NCBI GenBank assembly: GCA_028345295.1
Contig: JAOMDA010000001.1
Span: 124,001 to 188,000, forward strand
DNA: 64,000 bases
Direction: 5' to 3'
Source of the DNA: Candidatus Nitrosopelagicus sp.
Lineage (GTDB): Archaea; Thermoproteota; Nitrososphaeria; Nitrososphaerales; Nitrosopumilaceae
Position 1 is the stretch's first letter; the number at the start of each line of letters is the position of its first letter. The notes beneath the pieces are model-generated. The model had not been told where the DNA came from. It searched no databases and was given only the letters and a program-made list of their open reading frames with translations. Made by a program: the position numbers and the translations under genes. Shown piece by piece: positions 1 through 8,760 of this stretch.

Positions 1-1
1 A

Positions 2-838
2 ATCTCCACGCACAAATGCATGGAATTTTCTCCTGCAGGCATGCACTGTGAAAACAGATGTGTCTATTGTTGGAGACCAATGGAATTTTATGATTCATTA
101 AAAATGGATAAACAAAAAGTTGCAGAACCAAAAGACATTATGTCAAAATTAATGGAAGAAAGAAGAAAATTAATTGTGGGACATTTTGGAGATCCAAGAC
201 AAGATAAACAAAAAATTGAAGAATCACTTATTCCAAGTCATTATGCTATATCACTTTCTGGTGAACCAACAATGTACCCAAAGTTACCAGATTTGATAAA
301 ATATCTTAAATCATTAGAAGCCACAAAATCAATTTTTCTTGTAACAAATGGTCAAGAACCAGAAATGATTCAAAGACTTGCAGATGAAGATGCATTACCA
401 ACTCAGCTATATCTTTCAACAAATGCATCAGATTATGATTCATTTCTTAAAATTAATAGACCAAAGTATGATGATTCATGGCAAAGATGGAATAAAACTC
501 TAGAGATGCTTGCAGATCTAGATACGAGAACAGTTCTTAGGGTTACGTTGATCAAAGATTGGAATGATTCGGAAAAAATGATGTCAGGTTACAGATCAAT
601 ATTTGAAAAATCAAATGTTCATTTTATTGAGATTAAATCCTATATGCATATTGGACGTTCAACGAATCGTCTTGAATATGAAAATATGGTAGAAATGGAT
701 GATGTTAGAAAGTTTTCAGAACAAATAACAAAAAAGTCTGATAGATTTGAAGTAATGGATGAAAGTGAGGTTTCTCGAATTGTAGTTTTACAAAACAAGA
801 AACGATTCACAGAACGTTATCTTAGTGCTTATGCATAA
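2..838 (+). CDS. taw1: tRNA 4-demethylwyosine synthase Taw1, 5' partial
   Basis: Radical SAM enzyme that builds the tricyclic 4-demethylwyosine base from N1-methylguanosine-37 of tRNA-Phe, using pyruvate. The cluster motif CX3CX2C lies at nt 47-70 (Cys codons at 47, 59, 68), followed by WRP as in TYW1/Taw1 proteins. The phrase SLSGEPTMYPKL matches the SGEPT element of the family. The frame is open to the left edge with family-like residues (ISTHKC) before the Met at nt 20, so the true start lies outside the window. The 3' end overlaps the convergent ITPase gene by 17 nt. Family assignment is firm; the exact reaction is taken from archaeal Taw1. Confidence 0.9.
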   Translation: MSTHKCMEFSPAGMHCENRCVYCWRPMEFYDSLKMDKQKVAEPKDIMSKLMEERRKLIVGHFGDPRQDKQKIEESLIPSHYAISLSGEPTMYPKLPDLIKYLKSLEATKSIFLVTNGQEPEMIQRLADEDALPTQLYLSTNASDYDSFLKINRPKYDDSWQRWNKTLEMLADLDTRTVLRVTLIKDWNDSEKMMSGYRSIFEKSNVHFIEIKSYMHIGRSTNRLEYENMVEMDDVRKFSEQITKKSDRFEVMDESEVSRIVVLQNKKRFTERYLSAYA

Positions 839-1391
839 ACCAATCTGAGAATTTTTTTAATGATGATGCTCTATGAGATAGTCTGTCTTTATTTGGTACA
901 TTTGCATATGTCTTTGATTCCCCAGCAGGAATGAAAATTGGATCATATCCCCATCCACCTTTTTCAATGGAAGACGAAATTTTTCCAGGTATACTAGACT
1001 CAAATAATTGAACATCATTATCTCCACTACAATAAGCAATAATTGCTACAAATTTTGCATCTCGAGATTCAATATTTTCTAGTAAACGTATGATTCCCTT
1101 GTTTCCAATTGTGTCATAGATGTAAGATGAATATGGACCTGGAAATCCATCAAGAGAGTCAATAAAAAGACCATCATCCTCAACAATCACTGGTTTTTGT
1201 ACTTTCGTATATGCGTCAATTGCTTTTCTCTCTGCAATCTTGCTAAGAGAGTCTGATTGAATTTCTTCTAATGTTGTTTTGAATAAAGTGATATTTACCC
1301 CTAAATTTGAAAGAATTCTTTGGACTTCTTCAAATTTATGTGCGTTTGATGATGCAAAATAAAGATCAGACAACTGTTGCGTACCTACCAC
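822..1391 (-). CDS. XTP/dITP diphosphatase (HAM1/RdgB family)
   Basis: House-cleaning pyrophosphatase that hydrolyses dITP, ITP and XTP to monophosphates, keeping deaminated purines out of nucleic acids. The 189-aa protein has the family N-terminus (YFASSNAHKFEEVQ), the acidic centre VEDDGLFIDSL and the GWGYDPIF element. The Met at 1391 gives a 26-nt overlap with bud32; a TTG at 1373 would cut this to 8 nt and put the start nearer the first beta strand, so the start is uncertain. It follows bud32 in the same direction and is probably co-transcribed with it. Confidence 0.9.
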   Translation of the reverse strand: MVGTQQLSDLYFASSNAHKFEEVQRILSNLGVNITLFKTTLEEIQSDSLSKIAERKAIDAYTKVQKPVIVEDDGLFIDSLDGFPGPYSSYIYDTIGNKGIIRLLENIESRDAKFVAIIAYCSGDNDVQLFESSIPGKISSSIEKGGWGYDPIFIPAGESKTYANVPNKDRLSHRASSLKKFSDWFMHKH

Positions 1392-1986
1392 GACTCTCTA
1401 TAACTGCAACTAATTTGATAATTTTTTTGCAGTATTTTTCTCCAACTGATTTAGAATAACCTTTTAAGAAATTATCCCAAGATTTTTTCAATATGTTAGC
1501 ATGAGCACTGTTTAGTATCTCTTTGAATAATCGTAGATCAACTGCATGATCATCAGGTTTTTCTGTTCTATTTGCAAGACCAAAATCAATTAAGACAAGT
1601 TGTTTTTTAGTTAAAATAAAATTTGATGTAGTAAGATCACCATGCATTATACCATTTTTATGTAAAACACCAACAACCTTTCCAATTTCAAAGCAGCATT
1701 TCTCAATTGCTTTTTCATTCATGTCTCGTACTAATTTACCATCAATGTATTGCATCAAAATAGAACATTTGTTAACATCAAGAAAATAAATCAAAGGTGT
1801 AGAAACACCAAATGATTTCACCTGGGAGATTATTTCAGATTCTTTAATTGTTCGTTGTTTTCTTATTCTTTTATCAAGTACCGAGTTTCTGTAAGTTTTC
1901 TCTTTTCTAATTTTTAATATGGCCTTTTTGCCATTCCATGATGACAAATAGACATCTGCCTCAGCGCCTTTTTTAACCAATTTCAT
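1366..1986 (-). CDS. bud32: KEOPS complex kinase/ATPase Bud32
   Basis: Small atypical protein kinase (206 aa) of the KEOPS complex, which with Kae1 makes N6-threonylcarbamoyladenosine in ANN-decoding tRNAs. The Gly-rich strand KKGAEADVY (residues 5-13), the Lys in AILKI (about 25), the catalytic HGD (115-117) with Asn two turns later (TTSNFIL) and DFG (134-136) are all visible. It ends in the usual RGRY tail. Bud32 and Kae1 are separate genes here, not the Kae1-Bud32 fusion of many euryarchaea. They are separated by a small gene on the other strand. Confidence 0.92.
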   Translation of the reverse strand: MKLVKKGAEADVYLSSWNGKKAILKIRKEKTYRNSVLDKRIRKQRTIKESEIISQVKSFGVSTPLIYFLDVNKCSILMQYIDGKLVRDMNEKAIEKCCFEIGKVVGVLHKNGIMHGDLTTSNFILTKKQLVLIDFGLANRTEKPDDHAVDLRLFKEILNSAHANILKKSWDNFLKGYSKSVGEKYCKKIIKLVAVIESRGRYATVV

Positions 1987-2022
1987 TAGAATTATAACTT
2001 AATTTGTAAATTAAAAGATATC

Positions 2023-2349
2023 ATGAAGGAAGGAGAAAAACGTATTAAACAAGAAGACTGTAGCGAGGATGAATTAGGGGCTGGAATACTAACACTCACT
2101 AACAAAAGATTAGCCTTTGATAAGAGAAGTGGGAGAATTGCTGATTTCTCAATGAGACTTGGGGATACAGTAATTGATGTACCACTTAACGAACTTGTTG
2201 AAGTTTGGAAAGAAGGTAGATTTATCAAAAAAATATGTTTTAAAATTAAAACCAATGATGGAGAAAAAACTTACAAATTTGGTGTTCTTGGTACTGGCGG
2301 TTGGTTAGAAGAAATTCAAGACGCTATAGAAGACATAAAGAATCAATAA
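2023..2349 (+). CDS. Small GRAM/PH-like domain protein, function unknown
   Basis: 108 aa, no signal peptide or membrane segment. The pattern ILTLTNKRLAF, then VPLNELVEV, then a hydrophobic strand and a Trp-containing C-terminal helix (GWLEEIQDAIEDI) is typical of GRAM or bacterial PH folds, which often bind lipids or proteins. This is a fold guess from residue pattern only. It lies alone on the plus strand between the minus-strand bud32 and kae1 genes and overlaps the 3' end of kae1 by 7 nt. Its promoter must lie in the 36 nt upstream or inside bud32. Confidence 0.7.
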   Translation: MKEGEKRIKQEDCSEDELGAGILTLTNKRLAFDKRSGRIADFSMRLGDTVIDVPLNELVEVWKEGRFIKKICFKIKTNDGEKTYKFGVLGTGGWLEEIQDAIEDIKNQ

Positions 2350-3326
2350 TCAATATCTACAGTATCCAATCTCCATGATTGTTTTACAAATGTATCTTTC
2401 ATAGATGCACCTTTCTTAACTTGTGATTCTAAAAGACCTGTCCATGCAATTTGTGAACCACAATCACCTGCATAATTCAATGGAACCACAAAAAATTTAG
2501 AACTTTGTCTTCTACAGACATCTTTTAGCATTGATGAAAGTCTTTTGTTTGCAGCAACACCACCTACTATCATGAGTTCTTTTTTATTTGTAAATGATAA
2601 TGCGCGTTCTGTAGCTTCAGCAATCATTGCAAATGCAGTTTCCTGTAAAGAAAAACATGCACTATCAAAACCTTGAGAAGATATATTTTTGGTAGCAGAC
2701 AGTAATCCAGAAAATGAAACATCGTTTCCTTTAACAGTGTACGGAAGTGATATGTATTTACTAGATTTTGTCGCAAGCTCTTCAATTTTTCTTCCACAAG
2801 GAGATGCAAAACCTAATGATCTACCAAATTGATCAAGTAGTTGACCAAGTGTAATGTCTAATGTTTCACCAAAGACTCTCCATCTTCCAGAAACAAATGC
2901 AAGAAGCATTGTGTGCCCGCCTGATACTAAAAGTACAAGAGGATTTTTTGCTCCAGTAAGTAATTTTCCAAGATCTAGATGCCCAATTGCATGGTTAACG
3001 GGATAAATTGGGATTTTATAGTATGAAGAAAGTGATCTTGCAACAACTGCACCTACTCTAAGACATGGACCTAGACCAGGTCCACCTGCATATGCAATCA
3101 TATCTAAATCATTAATTTTTATTTTTGATTCATCAAGACATTCGGAAAGAATGCTAGAACTGTTCTCTATATGATGACGAGAAGCCTCACGTGGATGTAT
3201 CCCTTGACCCTCTGGTGGTTTGTATATCCTTCTTATATCAGATAATATTTTTCCTCTTTTTTGCTTTTTTTCAATAACAGCACAAGAAAATGTATGTGCA
3301 GTACTTTCAATTCCTAGACAGAGCAT
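2343..3326 (-). CDS. kae1: tRNA N6-adenosine threonylcarbamoyltransferase Kae1
   Basis: Catalytic subunit of KEOPS; transfers threonylcarbamoyl from TC-AMP to A37 of tRNA. The 327-aa ASKHA-fold protein starts MLCLGIESTAHTFS, carries GIHPREASRHH near residue 43, the YAGGPGLGPCL loop and the metal-binding HAIGH (HxxxH) near residue 110. GGVAANKRL and the late Asp (AGDCG) complete the ATP site. It is stand-alone, without a fused kinase. The start is one base from the ychF stop, so both are probably on one transcript. Confidence 0.95.
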   Translation of the reverse strand: MLCLGIESTAHTFSCAVIEKKQKRGKILSDIRRIYKPPEGQGIHPREASRHHIENSSSILSECLDESKIKINDLDMIAYAGGPGLGPCLRVGAVVARSLSSYYKIPIYPVNHAIGHLDLGKLLTGAKNPLVLLVSGGHTMLLAFVSGRWRVFGETLDITLGQLLDQFGRSLGFASPCGRKIEELATKSSKYISLPYTVKGNDVSFSGLLSATKNISSQGFDSACFSLQETAFAMIAEATERALSFTNKKELMIVGGVAANKRLSSMLKDVCRRQSSKFFVVPLNYAGDCGSQIAWTGLLESQVKKGASMKDTFVKQSWRLDTVDIDY

Positions 3327-3327
3327 T

Positions 3328-4527
3328 CTAACCTCTACTTAAAGTGGAGACTATTTTTATGATATCCCCATTTTTTAAAAAATGTTCTGCGCCAATTCTT
3401 TGTTTTGTCTTTGCATCTATTGCATGTAAGAATCCTTTACCAATGTCCTGATGAATAATAAATGCTAGATCCTTAGCTGTGGAAGTAGAAGAGAGTAATT
3501 TAGCATCTGGGAGTACTTGACCGTCTTTATTAGAAAATTTTGTTTCATCTTCTACAGGAAATACAACAATCATCTTTAAGATGTCAAATATTACATAATT
3601 TAGAATTTTTTGGATGCCAGTTACTCCAATTTTATTTAAAACATTTTTTGCAAGATGTAACGCATTATTTTGTTCGTTTGAAAGATTTACATCTTGTTTA
3701 CCACTAAAACTATTGCTGCCAGAAACATAATCAATTAGTCCTGCTTTGCTAGCTTTTCTTAATAAAAGCTCAGTCTCAGCACTGCATGGAATCGTGGGAA
3801 AGTCTGCTGATATCTTTTTGATAATATCTAATTCTTCACATAGATCTGCTTTGTTAGATGCAATTAACATGGGTTTAGAAAGTTTTCTTAGTGATTTTAA
3901 AAATTTCACTATATCTGAATCCGACCATTCAGTAAGTTTTTTTGTTTTTAATGAAAGTGAATTTAAAATTTTATCAACATGTGATTCGTTAATACCTAAG
4001 CCAGTAAATCTATGTGTCAGACCCTCAGATATCTTTGTGCGTTTTTGTTCAATTTCTTTTATTAGTTTAGGCCATTCTCTATCAAGAATTTGTTTAAACC
4101 ATAGATCAAATTCTTCCTCTACAAATTTTATATCTTCTAATGGATCATGTGTTCCAATACTTACTGGTTGACCTTGAATATCAGTAGAACCAGAAATATC
4201 TACAACATGTACTAATGCATCAGCTTGCATTGCATCAGTCAAAAACTGATTCCCAAGTCCCTTACCCTCATGTGCACCTGGAACTAATCCAGCTACATCA
4301 ATTAATTTTATAGGAACAAAACGAGTTCCTTCAATGCATGAACTATTCCCACATCTAGTTTTTAGATTCTTACACGCACAATCTGTTTTTACATAAGACA
4401 CACCAATATTTGGTTCAATTGTTGTAAATGGAAAATTTCCACTTTGAACCATTGTTTCAGTTGCTGCAGAAAAAAATGTAGATTTACCAACATTTGCTTT
4501 CCCAATAAGACCGATTTGCATGTTCAC
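3328..4527 (-). CDS. ychF: YchF/OLA1-type ATPase/GTPase
   Basis: TRAFAC-class P-loop protein linked to ribosomes and stress responses, and often ATP-preferring in this family. 399 aa with G1 GKANVGKST (9-17), G3 DVAGLVPGAHEGKG, the NKAD element (ASNKADLC) and a C-terminal TGS domain from about residue 320. After switch I there is a Cys-rich insertion (CACKNLKTRCGNSSC) typical of archaeal members. It is co-directional with kae1 and likely the first gene of that pair. Confidence 0.92.
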   Translation of the reverse strand: MNMQIGLIGKANVGKSTFFSAATETMVQSGNFPFTTIEPNIGVSYVKTDCACKNLKTRCGNSSCIEGTRFVPIKLIDVAGLVPGAHEGKGLGNQFLTDAMQADALVHVVDISGSTDIQGQPVSIGTHDPLEDIKFVEEEFDLWFKQILDREWPKLIKEIEQKRTKISEGLTHRFTGLGINESHVDKILNSLSLKTKKLTEWSDSDIVKFLKSLRKLSKPMLIASNKADLCEELDIIKKISADFPTIPCSAETELLLRKASKAGLIDYVSGSNSFSGKQDVNLSNEQNNALHLAKNVLNKIGVTGIQKILNYVIFDILKMIVVFPVEDETKFSNKDGQVLPDAKLLSSTSTAKDLAFIIHQDIGKGFLHAIDAKTKQRIGAEHFLKNGDIIKIVSTLSRG

Positions 4528-4593
4528 TAACTAGGTTATAGGAATATTAGTTTTGCAGAAATAATTTAATTTGGAGCAGATTCAATCACATAT

Positions 4594-5145
4594 ATGGTAT
4601 TAGTGATAACTGGAAGTCCGGGTGTTGGTAAACATACTATCGCAAACGAAGTTTTACACTCAAACGACTATGAATTATTAGATATTAACAAAATTGCGAG
4701 TGAAAAAAACTTCATTGAATATAATCAAGATGCAGGAGAAGTTGATGTAGATAAATTCAAAAAGTCATTTGAGAAAGTTGTTACAGAAAAATCACTCATA
4801 GTAGGTCATTTAGCACCATACGTACTAAGTAGTAAAAATGTAAAATTAGCAATAGTACTAAGGAAAAACCCATACAAATTACTTGAAATTTATAAAAAAA
4901 GGAAATACACTGAAGAAAAGAGAAGAGACAATCTTGGTAGTGAAATTTTAGGAATAATTACTAATGATGCAATAAATAATTTTGGTCAAGAGAAAACATT
5001 CCAGATTGATGTATCAGAGTCTACACCAAAAGCAGTAGTAAGTAGAATTGATAATATAATCAATAGAAATGATGCTGGTGATAATATTGATTGGCTTCCA
5101 TTAATTCAAGAAAAAAATGACTTCAAGACATTTTTTGAATATTAA
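4594..5145 (+). CDS. AK6/Fap7-type adenylate kinase-like NTPase
   Basis: 183-aa P-loop kinase similar to Fap7/hCINAP, which acts in small ribosomal subunit maturation and has weak adenylate kinase and ATPase activity. The N-terminus MVLVITGSPGVGKHT is the Walker A loop. The residue after the Lys is His, not the usual Ser/Thr, with Thr one place on. Family elements YELLDINKIA and SLIVGHLAPYV follow. It is transcribed toward tgtA, 33 nt upstream, so the two may be co-transcribed. Confidence 0.8.
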   Translation: MVLVITGSPGVGKHTIANEVLHSNDYELLDINKIASEKNFIEYNQDAGEVDVDKFKKSFEKVVTEKSLIVGHLAPYVLSSKNVKLAIVLRKNPYKLLEIYKKRKYTEEKRRDNLGSEILGIITNDAINNFGQEKTFQIDVSESTPKAVVSRIDNIINRNDAGDNIDWLPLIQEKNDFKTFFEY

Positions 5146-5178
5146 TTTAATAGTAGACTGGGATTTGATACTAACGAA

Positions 5179-6690
5179 TTGTTTGAAATAAAATATAGTG
5201 ATTTAGCAGGAAGAATTGGAACCCTTCATACTAATCATGGAAAAATAGAAACCCCGGCGTTTGTTCCAGTTTTACATCCAGTAAAACAATCAATTCCTGC
5301 AAAAAAGATTCACGATATGGGTTTTGATGTAATAATTACTAATGCTTACATCACATTGAATCGTTACGGTGATCAAGCAAGAAAAAGAGGAATACATGAC
5401 ATAGTAAAATATGACGGATCTATAATGACTGATTCTGGTGGATATCAAGTATTAGAATATGGTGAAGTCGATGTACTGCCCAAAGATATGGCTAAATTTG
5501 AAATGGATATTGAAACTGATTTTGCAATTCCGTTGGATAAACCAACTGGTTATAAACTTCCAAAAAAACTTGCTAAGGAGTATGTTAATCATACACTAAA
5601 AGTTTGCAAACAGACACTCAAACAAAAAAAGAATAATGGACAAATTTGGATTGGTCCAATTCAAGGTGGTGAACATTTTGATTTAGTTGCAAAATCTACA
5701 AAATCTCTAGTAGAAATGAAATTTCCTATGTTAGCATTAGGTAGTCCGGTGGAATTTATGGAGTCATATGAATACAAACTACTTGCTGAAATGATAATAA
5801 CTGCAAAAAAACACATTCCCGCCTCAATTCCTTTACATCTTTTTGGTGCAGGTCATCCCCTCACAATTCCTCTAGCAGTAGCATTAGGATGTGATACATT
5901 TGATTCAGCATCATACATGCTATATGCAAAACATGATAGAGTAATTACTGAAGATGGTACACGTAGGCTTGATGAACTTGAATATTTCCCATTCGACTGT
6001 GAAGTTTCAGTAAAATATACACCAAAAGAATTACTGGAACTAAAAAAAGAAGAACGAACTGATAAAATTGCATTATTCAATCTTTATTCCATTAAGGCAG
6101 AAGTCAATAGAGTAAAACAAGCCATTCGTGAAGGTAGATTATGGGAATACACAATGAAAAAAGCTCGTTCGCATCCAAAACTGTTTGAGGCAGTTGATAT
6201 ATTTACAAAAAATGCTGATTTTTTTGTTGATTCTACTCCTAGATTTAAACAAAAAGCAATTTTTTTATTTTCAAAAGAAGATCAATTTAGACCAGAGATT
6301 TTAACATTTCATGATTATGTGAGAAAATTTAGAACAAAAAAGAAAACACTGGTGATTACTCCAGATACAAATATCAAACCTGCATTTGTCTCGAAAGAAT
6401 ATGCAATACTAAGTTCCAAATTCAAAGACAAAGAATCAATTCAGTTTTGTAATTATAATCCATTTTTAGGACTTATACCTATTGAGATATCAGATGTCTT
6501 TCCTGCATCACACTACGTCATGACTAGGAAAATATTCAATCCAGAAGATTTCAGTTTATTTTTAGATACTTGGAAAACATTCTTTGAAAAAAATAATTTT
6601 GAAATTGTTTACATGCGAAAAAATGATGAGTTCTTGCAATTTTTTAAGAAATTCATACCAAAAAATGTCAAAAAGAAATCAATTAACTAA
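5179..6690 (+). CDS. tgtA: Archaeosine tRNA-guanine transglycosylase TgtA, short form without zinc ligands
   Basis: Replaces G15 in the tRNA D-loop by preQ0, the first tRNA step of archaeosine synthesis. 503 aa from a TTG start. The TIM-barrel elements are present: TDSGGYQ with Asp85, GGEHFD, and the nucleophile region GCDTFDSASYML with Asp242. The family zinc site (CxCxxC plus a His about 23 residues on) is degraded: the sequence reads F272-D-C274-E-V-S277, with Phe300 at the His place. A C1-type region follows the barrel, but the C2/PUA tail of euryarchaeal enzymes is absent. A matching tail is a separate gene at 35943-36380. Confidence 0.88.
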   Translation: MFEIKYSDLAGRIGTLHTNHGKIETPAFVPVLHPVKQSIPAKKIHDMGFDVIITNAYITLNRYGDQARKRGIHDIVKYDGSIMTDSGGYQVLEYGEVDVLPKDMAKFEMDIETDFAIPLDKPTGYKLPKKLAKEYVNHTLKVCKQTLKQKKNNGQIWIGPIQGGEHFDLVAKSTKSLVEMKFPMLALGSPVEFMESYEYKLLAEMIITAKKHIPASIPLHLFGAGHPLTIPLAVALGCDTFDSASYMLYAKHDRVITEDGTRRLDELEYFPFDCEVSVKYTPKELLELKKEERTDKIALFNLYSIKAEVNRVKQAIREGRLWEYTMKKARSHPKLFEAVDIFTKNADFFVDSTPRFKQKAIFLFSKEDQFRPEILTFHDYVRKFRTKKKTLVITPDTNIKPAFVSKEYAILSSKFKDKESIQFCNYNPFLGLIPIEISDVFPASHYVMTRKIFNPEDFSLFLDTWKTFFEKNNFEIVYMRKNDEFLQFFKKFIPKNVKKKSIN

Positions 6691-6733
6691 CTCTTTAAAA
6701 TAAAATAAGAAAAAAGGTGTGAAAAACGTCCGC

Positions 6734-7036
6734 CTATAAGGCAGCGTCTTCTGCCCATCCTTTTATGAATACACCGTTCTTGTGAAGTGGTACTGGTTGA
6801 CCAGCAGTGTAATTCATTGGTCTCATCCAAAAGATGGATTTTGTTGGACAAACTCCGATACATGCACCGTCTGAGATGCATCTTTCTGGATAAAAGACAA
6901 ATGCTTTACCTCTTTTCCAACCTTCAACAGGTTTTACACGGAGTACGTCAGGGCCAAGAGTTGTACAGATTTCTACACATAGTGCACATCCGATACATCT
7001 CTGTTCGTCTACGTCTGGAAGAATTGCTATTGGCAT
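6734..7036 (-). CDS. Ferredoxin, 7Fe/8Fe type with one Asp-substituted cluster motif
   Basis: 100-aa soluble electron carrier. The first cluster motif is CIGCALCVEIC (CX2CX2CX3C). The second is CISDGACIGVCP, where Asp takes the place of the second Cys, as in the Asp-ligated or 3Fe-4S clusters of some archaeal ferredoxins. The C-terminal 40 residues (WMRPMNYTAGQPVPLH onward) form an extra tail. A TATA-like box lies about 32 nt before the ATG, so transcription is probably monocistronic and nearly leaderless. Candidate donor for 2-oxoacid oxidoreductases or radical SAM enzymes; the partner is not shown here. Confidence 0.9.
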   Translation of the reverse strand: MPIAILPDVDEQRCIGCALCVEICTTLGPDVLRVKPVEGWKRGKAFVFYPERCISDGACIGVCPTKSIFWMRPMNYTAGQPVPLHKNGVFIKGWAEDAAL

Positions 7037-7067
7037 TTTCTATCAAAATTATTAACTGTTATTTGCT

Positions 7068-7075
7068 ATTTAAAC
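7068..7075 (-). promoter_or_regulatory. TATA box of the ferredoxin gene
   Basis: On the minus strand the box reads TTTAAATA, 31-39 nt upstream of the ferredoxin ATG at 7036. This is the distance expected for an archaeal TATA box serving a short-leader or leaderless mRNA. Assigned by pattern and spacing only. Confidence 0.5.
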
Positions 7076-7168
7076 CATGATTGAAATATGAAACAGTGTT
7101 ATAGATTTTTTAGATCGTTAGTCTAGACTAATAAAAATAAAACAAAAAAGAAAACGTGAAATCACGTA

Positions 7169-7381
7169 TTATTTTCTCATTGCATCTATCTGACCAGATG
7201 TAACCCAGTCTAATAGTTCTGCGGATGATGGATTTAGATCTGCTTTGTTGGCCATAAGATTTGCAACCCATATCCAATTAATCTGATTTAATAGGACTTT
7301 GTTACCTTCGTCACCTGCACGAACTTTAGCAACAAGTGCTTTATCTTGAGTGGCTTCCCATTCAGCATAAGTTCTTCCCAT
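7169..7381 (-). CDS. Conserved-looking 70-aa hypothetical protein
   Basis: Small soluble, helical-looking protein (MGRTYAEWEATQ start) with several Trp residues and no Cys. It has its own ATG and sits between the ferredoxin and the divergent beta-CASP gene with 110-130 nt of spacer on both sides, so it is probably monocistronic. No family is recognised. Codon use and composition match its neighbours, which supports a real gene, but the function is unknown. Confidence 0.7.
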   Translation of the reverse strand: MGRTYAEWEATQDKALVAKVRAGDEGNKVLLNQINWIWVANLMANKADLNPSSAELLDWVTSGQIDAMRK

Positions 7382-7491
7382 GTTTGATCAAGTGTTAGGT
7401 TGCACTAATTAAAGCTTGTGCATATTATCTATACTAAAGAATTTGAAATGGGAAAAGAAGGTTTTAAGGTAGAGATCTAAAAATTACATAA

Positions 7492-8760
7492 GTGGAAATT
7501 AAAGTTTTAGGTGCCGCAAGAGAAGTTGGGCGATCAGCTTTCCAGGTAAATTGTGATGGAACAAATCTATTGTTGGACTATGGTGTGATGTTTGGTAGTC
7601 CTAGAGGGTCACCCCCAACATACCCACTTCATGTAAAACCAAGAGATATTGATTCAGTTATAATTACTCATGCACATCTTGATCATTCAGGATGTGTGCC
7701 TTCACTTTTTGTTAGTGGAAACTGCAATGTTTATGCAACACCACCCACATTTGATTTGAGTAAACTACTCATTAATGATATGTTAAAAATTGAAAAAAAT
7801 TCTCATTCGTTCGATATTCCAGAGGTTAATAACATGATGGGACATGCTAAACAAATTCAGTTTAAAGAAAAAATTGTTAGAGGAAATACAAAGTTTGAGT
7901 TACGTTCTTCGGGTCATGTACTTGGTGGTAGTACAGTTTTGGTTGAATCTAATAACAAGAAATTGTTTTACACAGGTGACATAAATCTTAGAGGTTCAAG
8001 AATGCTACCACCAGCAGATTTAGACATAGGAGAGATTGATTTGTTAATTACAGAGAGTACATATTCTCAGGAACAGCAGATACCTAGGAGTAAATCGGAA
8101 CATGATTTTCTAGAATTTGTAAATGAAGTAATGGATAGAAAAGGTACTCTATTTGTTCCATCATTCTCAGTAGAGCGTTCACAAGAAATTGCATGTGTTC
8201 TAAAAAATGCAAATTTTAAACATAGGATTATCATGGATGGAATGGCACTAAAAGTAAACGAGATAATTATGAGACATCCAGAATATCTAAAAGAACCTGA
8301 AATTTTTAAAGATGTGTTAGACAAAGTAGTTGCAATCCATGAACATGGACAAAGGAAAAAGGCACTGTCTGAACCATGTGTTGTCATCTCACCTGCAGGT
8401 ATGTTAGTTGGAGGAAATGCAGTTTATTACTTACAAAAATTAGCATTTGATGACAAAAATGGTATTGCGCTAGTTTCATACCAAGGAGAAGGAACGCCGG
8501 GGAAAAAGTTACTAGAAACTGGAAAAGTCTCAACCAAAGGAAAAGAGATGCATGTTGCTGCACAGGTAAAACAATTTCAATTTTCAGGACATGCTGATAG
8601 AGATAGTTTGTTTGATATGATTAAAAATATCAAAGGTAATCCAAAGGTTCTAACTGTTCATGGTGATAATGATTCATGTATAAAATTTGCAGAAGAAATT
8701 CATGAAAAATTTGGATTAGATGCAATTGCGCCTAAAATCGATGATACAATCAGTATCTAA
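7492..8760 (+). CDS. Beta-CASP metallo-beta-lactamase RNA nuclease (archaeal CPSF/RNase J-like)
   Basis: Zinc-dependent nuclease of 422 aa, starting at GTG. It has the MBL signature HAHLDHSG (His60-Ala-His62-Leu-Asp64-His65), a GHVLGGS motif, TGDINLRGSRML, and beta-CASP motifs in the second half: SFSVERSQE, SPAGMLVGGN, and FSGHADRDSL near the C-terminus with VHGD. No N-terminal KH domains are present, so this is the short aCPSF2-like form rather than aCPSF1. Likely role: RNA processing or 5'-3' decay. Its 3' end overlaps the glycosylase gene. Confidence 0.88.
   Translation: MEIKVLGAAREVGRSAFQVNCDGTNLLLDYGVMFGSPRGSPPTYPLHVKPRDIDSVIITHAHLDHSGCVPSLFVSGNCNVYATPPTFDLSKLLINDMLKIEKNSHSFDIPEVNNMMGHAKQIQFKEKIVRGNTKFELRSSGHVLGGSTVLVESNNKKLFYTGDINLRGSRMLPPADLDIGEIDLLITESTYSQEQQIPRSKSEHDFLEFVNEVMDRKGTLFVPSFSVERSQEIACVLKNANFKHRIIMDGMALKVNEIIMRHPEYLKEPEIFKDVLDKVVAIHEHGQRKKALSEPCVVISPAGMLVGGNAVYYLQKLAFDDKNGIALVSYQGEGTPGKKLLETGKVSTKGKEMHVAAQVKQFQFSGHADRDSLFDMIKNIKGNPKVLTVHGDNDSCIKFAEEIHEKFGLDAIAPKIDDTISI

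Noticed and set aside
3746-4171. 141-aa open frame on the plus strand
   Set aside because: Antisense to the well-supported ychF gene; Ser/Phe-rich shadow composition and no family resemblance.
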